From Candidatus Hydrogenedentota bacterium (lineage in GTDB: Bacteria > Hydrogenedentota > Hydrogenedentia > Hydrogenedentales > JAGMZX01), in contig JAKQEQ010000074.1 in the NCBI GenBank assembly GCA_029556545.1, positions 1 to 64,000 of the forward strand: DNA of 64,000 bases, in the 5' to 3' direction. Position 1 is the stretch's first letter. Each line of letters opens with the position of its first letter. A program made the translations under genes and the position numbers. Below the pieces are notes generated by a model. The model was not told the origin of the DNA. It made no database searches and saw nothing but the letters and a program-made list of their open reading frames with translations. Positions 27,018 through 32,799 of this stretch are shown here, one piece after another.

Positions 27018-27033
27018 GCAAGCGCAATGCCAG
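27018..27033 (-). promoter_or_regulatory. Candidate sigma-54 promoter of the hsp20 operon
   Basis: Minus-strand TGGCATTGCGCTTGCT gives GG and GC dinucleotides with the exact 10-bp spacing of -24/-12 promoters (consensus TGGCACG-N4-TTGCW). Transcription would begin near 27008, about 70 nt before the first hsp20 start. No enhancer-binding-protein site was recognised. The rest of 26939-27220 shows no gene on either strand. Confidence 0.5.
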
Positions 27034-27220
27034 GGAAGAAGTGGGAGCATGGCTTGCAGCGCAACCCCTTGCGAATAAAGGATTTATGGGCATTGATGGG
27101 CGAACCGCCGCCCCCGATGGCATCCTCGACCTCAAACCAGAGCCGTTTCGTCTTAGAACAGCAGGACAAAAGCGCTCTACTTTGAAGCGTTAGATGTTGA
27201 TTGTGGGAGGGCTCACCCTC

Positions 27221-27987
27221 TTATTTGAAAAGGGGCAGTTGGAATCCCGCCTGCTCGAAGTGGCGGTCCGTCCCGAGGGCGTCGGTAACCCCCTGTTGCT
27301 CCATGACAACAAAGGAGATACAGTCCGTGAGGGACCATTCCTTGTCGTTGCGCCCGGCGAATAGCGCAAAGCCCGCGTCGAAGAGTTCGGACGAAGCCGG
27401 GATGATCTCTGTGTCAGGGTCGGAACGAAGCTGGCGTATGAGTTCGACAAAGAGAGGGTGCTGTTCTGCAATTACCGCTGGAATGCCGGACTCTTGGCGG
27501 AGTCGCGGTCGAATCGTGACCTATGTTGCGGATAGCGCGGACGACTTGTTAGCGCGCTTTAGCGCGCTCCTCTTTGCACCCTGCTTTAGCAGGGGTGTAG
27601 GGGAATAGCCTTTCTCGCCGATAGGGCGCTTCAGCGTCGCTTTCCAGATGGCTTCAGCGCTGAAGCACTTGAAAAGCCGCGCTGAAGCGGGCTTTGGCGC
27701 AGGAGAGTCCTCGTTTCACCCCGCATGAATGCGGGTGCAAAGAGGAGCCCGCCGAGGCGGGCTAATCAGCCCCTGAGACGCCGCAGTCGGTAATAGCGGA
27801 CCTGCACCCTAAAGAGAGGTCGCATCCTCGCGCGCGCCAGAAGTGCGCCGAGTTCCACCAGAACATATTCCGTTGTGACAATCTCTTCGTCGTAGAGCCG
27901 GCCGAAATCCAACGCGCGCCCATGTCACCTATCCCGCGGATTGAGCATTGCCTGATAGAAGGACGTGTCCGCGAAAACGCCGCTCAT
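27221..27987 (-). pseudogene. PIN-domain toxin gene, broken by a stop and an insertion
   Basis: The frame opens at 27987, overlapping the antitoxin stop, and reads MSGVFADTSFYQAMLNPRDR. It then meets an in-frame TGA (probably CGA originally) and continues in the same frame with HGRALDFGRLYDEEIVTTEY and VLVELGALLARAR. After a segment of about 350 bp that includes the palindromic element at 27551-27763, the C-terminal half resumes, HPLFVELIRQLRSDPDTEII through SLTDCISFVVME and TDRHFEQAGFQLPLFK, stopping at 27221. The pieces match the intact toxin at 7925-8326 end to end. The gene cannot make an active toxin. Confidence 0.82.
27551..27763. mobile_element. MITE-like palindromic element with 16-bp terminal inverted repeats
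   Basis: About 213 bp. Perfect inverted repeats GCTCCTCTTTGCACCC (27566-27581) and its complement (27733-27748) are capped outside by hairpins at 27551-27568 (AGCGCGCT arms) and 27746-27763 (AGCCCGCC/GGCGGGCT). Inside are further hairpins: CCTGC-TTTA-GCAGG (27580-27593), the palindrome GCTTCAGCGCTGAAGC (27651-27666) and CCGCAT-GA-ATGCGG (27722-27735). It codes for nothing and interrupts the PIN pseudogene. No target-site duplication was found by eye. Confidence 0.75.
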
Positions 27988-28217
27988 TTCCCGTGCTCTT
28001 CCCGGAGATAGGCGTCATGGTTTTCCGACCAGTCCTCGGGCAGGTCTTCGGCCTTCCCGATGACGGAGGCGAGCCGATCGGCGAGGGGGATGCGCTTCCT
28101 TGCGGAGTCTGTCTTGGGGCTTGCGACGATCTCGACCCGGACCCGCGTCCCGTCCTCCAGGGGCGCTGGCTGGCCCAGAACGACAACCCCGTTCACCACG
28201 TGTCCTTCGTAGGGCAT
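27984..28217 (-). CDS. VapB-like antitoxin (DUF104/AF2212-like), orphaned
   Basis: 77 residues from ATG 28217 (MPYEGHVVNGVVVLGQPAPL), chosen by alignment with the 77-residue antitoxin at 7695. The conserved tail ASVIGKAEDLPEDWSENHDA is clearer here than in the other copy. The frame is intact although its toxin partner is dead. It may still repress its own promoter or cross-neutralise the toxin at 7925. The -10 box is embedded in an inverted repeat (28241-28257). Confidence 0.72.
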   Translation of the reverse strand: MPYEGHVVNGVVVLGQPAPLEDGTRVRVEIVASPKTDSARKRIPLADRLASVIGKAEDLPEDWSENHDAYLREEHGK

Positions 28218-28240
28218 TCGTCTATACTCCACGATTTATA

Positions 28241-28257
28241 GCGTGATTATAACACGC
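28241..28257 (-). promoter_or_regulatory. Promoter -10 inside an inverted repeat, candidate autoregulatory operator
   Basis: Minus-strand GCGTG-TTATAAT-CACGC: the arms GCGTG/CACGC flank a TATAAT box located about 30 bp before the antitoxin start. A repressor bound there would cover the -10, as is usual for antitoxin autoregulation. Confidence 0.55.
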
Positions 28258-28556
28258 TTGGAACCCCTACGCGGCGACGTCCGCGGCAGAAGGGAAGCCA
28301 TCGAGGCGGAACGATGATACGCCCCAGGCGATTGACGCACTGAGGCGGTATTCCTCGTTATGTCGCTCCCGCGGTGCAACGCATAATCAGGCGCTCCGCG
28401 CCGGTGAAGTTTCGGGCCGGGCTTACGGTAGTGAAAATTCACCGCCAGGCAGCGCGTAATGCGCTTTCCGCCGATGGTGGACGGACCCCGCGTAATAAGA
28501 CCTGTTTCCCAACAATGGTACTTGAAGTCCGGTTCGCCTCGACGTAAGAAGGCCCT
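28258..28556. other. Intergenic stretch rich in small hairpins
   Basis: No gene is seen. The stretch carries several short inverted repeats, for example GGCGC-TCC-GCGCC (28390-28402) and GTGAA-AA-TTCAC (28431-28442). It looks like decayed palindromic repeat DNA. Confidence 0.5.
28376..28399 (+). repeat. 24-bp repeat, left copy, before the DUF4160/DUF2442 pair
   Basis: GCAACGCATAATCAGGCGCT plus CCGC. It matches the copy at 29137-29160 at 21 of 24 positions in the same orientation, so the two copies bracket the gene pair. Confidence 0.65.
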
Positions 28557-28766
28557 ATGCCAATTGTGAGTAGGTTTTTCGGGATCGCGATAGCGTTTTA
28601 TTGGGAAGACCACCTTCCGCCGCCCTTTCACGCGAAATACAGCGGCGAGGAGGCGATGATCGATGTCTGTACCGGAACCGTGCTTCGCGGGAATCTGCCG
28701 CGTCGAGCACTCGGGCTGGTGAACGAGTGGCGCGTCTTGCACGAGGACCAGCTTCTCGATAACTAG
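28557..28766 (+). CDS. DUF4160 family small protein
   Basis: 69 residues. The sequence MPIVSRFFGIAIAFYWEDHL, then PPPFHAKYSGEEA and LPRRALGLVNEWRVLHEDQL, follows the DUF4160 pattern (short start, HxPPH/FHxxY core, LPxRALxLVxEWxxLH near the end). Such proteins are commonly paired with DUF2442 proteins and are suspected, not proven, to be toxin-antitoxin-like. The DUF2442 partner starts 55 bp downstream. Complete by length. Confidence 0.75.
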   Translation: MPIVSRFFGIAIAFYWEDHLPPPFHAKYSGEEAMIDVCTGTVLRGNLPRRALGLVNEWRVLHEDQLLDN

Positions 28767-28821
28767 GAGTGCGCACGGCGGCGAGCGCCCTTGGTCTATA
28801 TCGACCCGCTGGAGTAGACCC

Positions 28822-29094
28822 ATGATACTGCACGTAGTCGAGGCGAGTTACGAACGCGATTACATCATCCGGCTCCGGTTCAACGATGGCGCGGAAGGGT
28901 ATGTGGACCTCGCTGATGAATTGTACGGCGAAATGTTCGAACCCCTGAAGGACCCGGAGAAGTTCCGCGTCTTCCGGGTTGATCCCGAACTCAACACGAT
29001 TGTCTGGCACAACGGCGCGGACCTCGCCCCCGAGTTCCTGCATGATCGCCTGCTGGTCCCGTTCCATACGTCCATACCGCCGGAACGGGCGTAG
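28822..29094 (+). CDS. DUF2442 family protein
   Basis: 90 residues. LHVVEASYERDYIIRLRFND, GAEGYVDLADELYGEMFEPL, and FRVFRVDPELNTIVWHNGAD match DUF2442 (a small beta-rich domain ending in W-x-NGAD-x-xPE). It follows the DUF4160 gene in the same direction. DUF2442 proteins often act as partners or DNA-binding components of small two-gene modules; no activity is established. Confidence 0.82.
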   Translation: MILHVVEASYERDYIIRLRFNDGAEGYVDLADELYGEMFEPLKDPEKFRVFRVDPELNTIVWHNGADLAPEFLHDRLLVPFHTSIPPERA

Positions 29095-29136
29095 GCGGTC
29101 CTTCCCCTTCGCCTCGTTGCGCCGCACCCGCTACGC

Positions 29137-29160
29137 AACGCACCATCAGGCGCTTCGCGC
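29137..29160 (+). repeat. 24-bp repeat, right copy, after the DUF4160/DUF2442 pair
   Basis: Direct copy of 28376-28399 with three substitutions. It starts 42 bp after the DUF2442 stop and lies just before the stop of the convergent glycosyltransferase gene. Confidence 0.65.
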
Positions 29161-29181
29161 CGGGCCGGTCGTGCATTCTCC

Positions 29182-30315
29182 CTACAGCGCCGTGAAGACG
29201 TCGCGGAGGCGCGCTTCCTCGCGCTCCCAGTTGTATTTGGTCTCGACGATGCGGCGGCCGTTGCCGCCGAGGCGCGCGGCCTCGGCGGGGTCGCGCAGGA
29301 GGCGCAGGACGGCGTCGGCGATGGCCTCGGGGCGGGTGACGTCGACGAGGAGGCCGGCATCGGCCTCGCGGACGATGCGCGCAACCTCGACGGCGAAGTC
29401 GGGCGCGACGACGGGCTTGCCTTCGCGCAGGTAGTCGAAGAGTTTGTGCGGCATGGCGAGGGTGTGGTTGACGAGGCCCGGTTGAAAGAGGATAAGCCCG
29501 ACGCGGGACACGGCGATGTGCGCGGGCACGGCCTCGTAGGGCACAACGCCGAGGATGTCAAAGTGCGCGTCGAGTCCGGCCTCGCGGATGGCCCCGCGGT
29601 AGTCGTCGAGGCTGCCGTAGACGTAGCCGCCGAGGAGGACGCACTTGATGTCCGGGACTTCGCGCGCGATACGCTTCATAGCGTCAAGAAGTTGGTACGC
29701 GCCGCGCACGTCGCCGAACACGCCCTGGTGGATGATGGTGGGGCGGTCGGCGTAGCGCGCGCGCAGTTCCTCGGGGATATCGGCGCACGGGGGCTGCAAG
29801 TGATTCGTGTTGATGATGGTCGTGCGCGGCACCGTCAGCCCCGCCCACTCGGCCTCGAAGCTGTCGCGCGTCAGGATCACGTGGTCGGTGCACCGCGCGA
29901 AGAGGCGCATGAACCGGATGGTCAGCCATGTCACGAACGGTTGCAGGAAACGCGGGAAGAACTTCGCGAACTCAGTGGGCACGTGTTCGTGCATGTCGAA
30001 GACGACCTTGCCGCCCGCGACGCCCTTGAGGATCAGCGCGGCCACCCACGACTCCGGCTCGACGGCGAGGTAGGCGTCGGCCCGTTCGCGGCGGCCAAGC
30101 CGCACAAGCCGCGCGAGCGCGATGAGCCGCCGCCGCTTCGACGGCGGCGTTGGAATGCGCACGAAGCGGATGCCGCCGGCTTCGTCCGGCAAGGGCGCGT
30201 CGCTCGGGCAAATCGAAACGACCTCGTGGCCCGCGGCGTGCAGGCTGCGTGCGACCTTCTGGTAGACACGCTTGTCGTAAGGCTCGTGCAGGACGCTGAG
30301 AATGCAGATTTTCAC
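29182..30315 (-). CDS. Glycosyltransferase family 4
   Basis: 377 residues, GT-B fold. The N-terminal MKICILSVLHEPYDKRVYQK and ARSLHAAGHEVVSICPSD form the acceptor half. The donor half has HQGVFGDVRGAYQLLDAMKR, AHIAVSRVGLILFQPGLVNH and MPHKLFDYLREGKPVVAPDF, the E-x7-E-like nucleotide-sugar site. It probably adds a sugar to a cell-surface polysaccharide from the cytoplasmic side. Its ATG overlaps the stop of the upstream dehydrogenase gene (30312-30315), so the two are translationally coupled. Confidence 0.88.
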   Translation of the reverse strand: MKICILSVLHEPYDKRVYQKVARSLHAAGHEVVSICPSDAPLPDEAGGIRFVRIPTPPSKRRRLIALARLVRLGRRERADAYLAVEPESWVAALILKGVAGGKVVFDMHEHVPTEFAKFFPRFLQPFVTWLTIRFMRLFARCTDHVILTRDSFEAEWAGLTVPRTTIINTNHLQPPCADIPEELRARYADRPTIIHQGVFGDVRGAYQLLDAMKRIAREVPDIKCVLLGGYVYGSLDDYRGAIREAGLDAHFDILGVVPYEAVPAHIAVSRVGLILFQPGLVNHTLAMPHKLFDYLREGKPVVAPDFAVEVARIVREADAGLLVDVTRPEAIADAVLRLLRDPAEAARLGGNGRRIVETKYNWEREEARLRDVFTAL

Positions 30316-32513
30316 GGCTGCGCGTCCGCAGATTTCGTTGTGGCCGGTCTCCCGACCGTGCCACCTCCCGACCGAAGGTCTCCACTCGATTCACCCCGCG
30401 CGTCCGCCAGCGCCTCGTGGGCGATGCGTGTCGCGCGCAGGCCGTCCGACGCGGTCACCTCGAGCGCCGCCTCGCCCCGCACCGCGCGGATGAAGTTTTC
30501 GAGCAGGCCGTACATGCCCTTGTCCGCCCGACCCGGCTTAACGCTCCTGCCCGGCGCGCCCGCGCAGGTGATGTCCCGAAAGTCGTCGATAATGATCCCC
30601 GCGCCGGCCCCGTAGATTTCGATGCGCTCCTTCGGCAGGCCCTCGCTTCCCACGCCGCAATAGACGACCGTGGCTACCGATCCGTCCGGAAACCGCAACA
30701 GGACCGAGAGATTATCTTCACCCGCGCCCGCGCCGCCGCGCAGGCTCTCCGCGCGCACGGAAGCCGGGTCCCCATCGACAAGCCAGCAAACGAAGTCGAA
30801 AAAGTGCACCGCCTCGCCCAGGATGCGCCCGCCGCCCTGCACGGGGTCGAGCGCCCAATGCCCCGGCGGCAACGGCCCCGCGTTGCAGCGGTAGAGGACC
30901 GTCTTCGGCCCCGGCATCCCGCGCAACGCCGCCTTGGCCTCTTGCGCGAACCGCGAGAAACGGCGATTGAAGCCCACGGTCAGCAGCAGGCCCGTCTCGG
31001 CCACTGCGTCGCGCACCGCCTCCGCGTCCGCGACCGTAAGCGCCAGCGGCTTCTCGACAAAAACGTGCTTGCCCGCGCGCAGCGCCTCGATAGCCATCGC
31101 CGCGTGCGTGTCGTGCCGCGTGGCAACCAGGACGGCCTGCACGGCTGGGTCCGCCAGCGCCTCGCGGTAGTCCGTGCCGCACGACCGCGCGCCGAAACGT
31201 TGCGCCGTCTCCTTTGCGACGTGCCCCTGCAGATCGATGACGCTCTCGACGCCACAGCCGGGAATCTTCGCGAGGTTTGGCAGATGATTCGCCCGCGCCA
31301 TGCTGCCCGCGCCGATTACCGCGACGCCGACGCTGCCCGAGACAGGCTGCGCCGCCTTCAGTTCGAGGCGCGTAGCAGCGGGCGCGGCCATGTCGGGCGC
31401 GGCGCCGTGGTCGATGAGCGCGGCGATCACCTCGGCGGGCCGATCGCGCAGCGCGGCGTAAGCTTCGGCGGCCAGATCGACGGGCTGCACGAGGCTGATG
31501 AGCGGCCGCACGCGCACCCGACCCTCGGCCAGCATGCGCAGGAACGCGCTCATGTTTCGCCCTTCTGTCCACCGCACGTAGCCTATCGGGTAATCGACGC
31601 CCGATTCCTCGTATTGCGGGTCGTAGCGGCCCGGCCCGTACGATCGCGACAAGCGGAACTCGACCTCTTTCGCGTAGAGGCCCTCCCGCTTCAGGTCCAT
31701 GCCCACGTCGCCGACCACCACCACGCGCCCGCGCGGGCGGCACAGGTCTATGGCGACGTTCGCGAGGGCGCTCTCGCGCGAGGCCGCGCACACAAGAACG
31801 CCGTCCACGCCGTGCCCCGCGCTCGCTTCGCGCGCCGCCGCATCGAGTTCCTCCGGCGCGCAGGCCGCGTCCGCGCCCAGTTCCCGCGCGAGGTCGCGCC
31901 GCGCGGCTATCGGATCGGAACCCAGGACGTGGCAGCCCGCCGCGCGCAACAATTGCACCGCGAGCAACCCGACCAAGCCAAGCCCCATAACGACGAAGGT
32001 CTCGCCCAGCGCCGCCTCGGCGCGGCGTACCCCGTGCAACGCGACCGCGCCCAACGCGACAAATGCCGCCTCCTCGAAGGCCACGCCGTCGGGAATCGGC
32101 GTGAGCAGGTATTGCGGCACAACGACGTACTCGGCGTGGCTCGCATGGCCGACGCCCGCGCACGCAACGCGGTCGCCGACCGCGTACCCGTGCAAGTCCG
32201 CGCCGCACGCGGTCACCACGCCCGCCGCGCTGTATCCTGGGGCCGTGGCCGCGCCGAGCTTGTCCCGCACCGCCTCGAATGCGCTGCGCACGCCGACCGT
32301 GGCCAGCTTGCGCTTGAGTTTCTCGATGTTCAGCGGGTCCCGCGCCTTCCGCAGGAGGTACGCCGCCGTCCCGCCCTCGGACACCGCCGCCGCCTCCGTG
32401 CCCGTGCTGATCAGGGAGCGGCTCAGCCGCACCAGCGCCGTCTTCGGTCCCGCGCACGGGCGCGGCACGTCCTCGACAAGCACCTGTCCGCCTCGCAGCA
32501 ATACTTGTTTCAT
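30312..32513 (-). CDS. Two-domain oxidoreductase: zinc-type alcohol dehydrogenase fused to Gfo/Idh/MocA
   Basis: 733 residues. Residues 1-365 are a medium-chain dehydrogenase-like domain (PGYSAAGVVTACGADLHGYA, GDRVACAGVGHASHAEYVVV, VVMGLGLVGLLAVQLLRAAG, a Rossmann site). Residues about 385-700 are a Gfo/Idh/MocA domain (VAVIGAGSMARANHLPNLAK, AGKHVFVEKPLALTVADAEA with the catalytic-type EKP). Such fusions are frequent in polysaccharide gene clusters and are thought to modify nucleotide-sugars. The last 20 or so residues (GGGTVGRPATTKSADAQ) are encoded by a hairpin repeat, and a direct copy of that repeat lies 113 bp upstream of the start. Coupled to the GT4 gene downstream. Confidence 0.88.
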   Translation of the reverse strand: MKQVLLRGGQVLVEDVPRPCAGPKTALVRLSRSLISTGTEAAAVSEGGTAAYLLRKARDPLNIEKLKRKLATVGVRSAFEAVRDKLGAATAPGYSAAGVVTACGADLHGYAVGDRVACAGVGHASHAEYVVVPQYLLTPIPDGVAFEEAAFVALGAVALHGVRRAEAALGETFVVMGLGLVGLLAVQLLRAAGCHVLGSDPIAARRDLARELGADAACAPEELDAAAREASAGHGVDGVLVCAASRESALANVAIDLCRPRGRVVVVGDVGMDLKREGLYAKEVEFRLSRSYGPGRYDPQYEESGVDYPIGYVRWTEGRNMSAFLRMLAEGRVRVRPLISLVQPVDLAAEAYAALRDRPAEVIAALIDHGAAPDMAAPAATRLELKAAQPVSGSVGVAVIGAGSMARANHLPNLAKIPGCGVESVIDLQGHVAKETAQRFGARSCGTDYREALADPAVQAVLVATRHDTHAAMAIEALRAGKHVFVEKPLALTVADAEAVRDAVAETGLLLTVGFNRRFSRFAQEAKAALRGMPGPKTVLYRCNAGPLPPGHWALDPVQGGGRILGEAVHFFDFVCWLVDGDPASVRAESLRGGAGAGEDNLSVLLRFPDGSVATVVYCGVGSEGLPKERIEIYGAGAGIIIDDFRDITCAGAPGRSVKPGRADKGMYGLLENFIRAVRGEAALEVTASDGLRATRIAHEALADARGESSGDLRSGGGTVGRPATTKSADAQP
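30337..30383 (+). repeat. GTTGTGGCCGGTCTCCC hairpin repeat, copy inside the oxidoreductase C-terminus
   Basis: Two hairpins: CGGTC-TCCC-GACCG near 30346 and GACC-GAA-GGTC (30370-30380). It matches 32626-32673 closely in the same orientation. It lies in the coding end of the gene at 30312 and supplies its tail residues. Confidence 0.82.
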
Positions 32514-32625
32514 TGCCTATCTCGCTATGTAATCGTGGCGCATAGTTCTGGCGTTTCGCGTTCCTGCCCCGCGCCGCCCCGTCCCTCGTGCGGGCAAGCG
32601 ATACTCTAGCACAAACAAACGCCTT

Positions 32626-32673
32626 GTTGTGGCCGGTCTCCCGACCGCGCCACCGGCTCGACCGAAGGTCTCC
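32626..32673 (+). repeat. GTTGTGGCCGGTCTCCC hairpin repeat, copy upstream of the oxidoreductase
   Basis: Second, intergenic copy of the repeat at 30337. The two copies are 2.3 kb apart, in direct orientation, and bracket the oxidoreductase gene. Confidence 0.82.
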
Positions 32674-32680
32674 CTATTCA

Positions 32681-32713
32681 ACTCTCACCCCGACCCTCTC
32701 CTCGGGGAGAGGG
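32681..32713 (+). repeat. Generic CCCTCTCC/GGAGAGGG hairpin
   Basis: CTCTCACCCCGACCCTCTCC followed by TCGG and GGAGAGGG: an 8-bp stem (32694-32701 with 32706-32713). Very similar hairpins are scattered through many unrelated bacterial genomes, so it is probably repeat DNA. It could end minus-strand or plus-strand transcripts here. Confidence 0.6.
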
Positions 32714-32799
32714 AGAACGAATATGACGGGCTTGGGGCACCTGAAACGCTTCTTCGCCGCTTCTGGTCCAATGGGGCATAGCAGCCGGGAGGAAAGGCC

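Noticed and set aside
26939-27169. 77-residue N-terminal extension of the first HSP20
   Set aside because: The HSP20 family begins at MTLRTWDPF. The extension has no ribosome site and would be transcribed only in part from the candidate promoter.
30417-32609. A 730-codon open frame on the plus strand
   Set aside because: Antisense to the fused oxidoreductase, whose motifs are unambiguous. The frame is Arg/His-rich with no domain.
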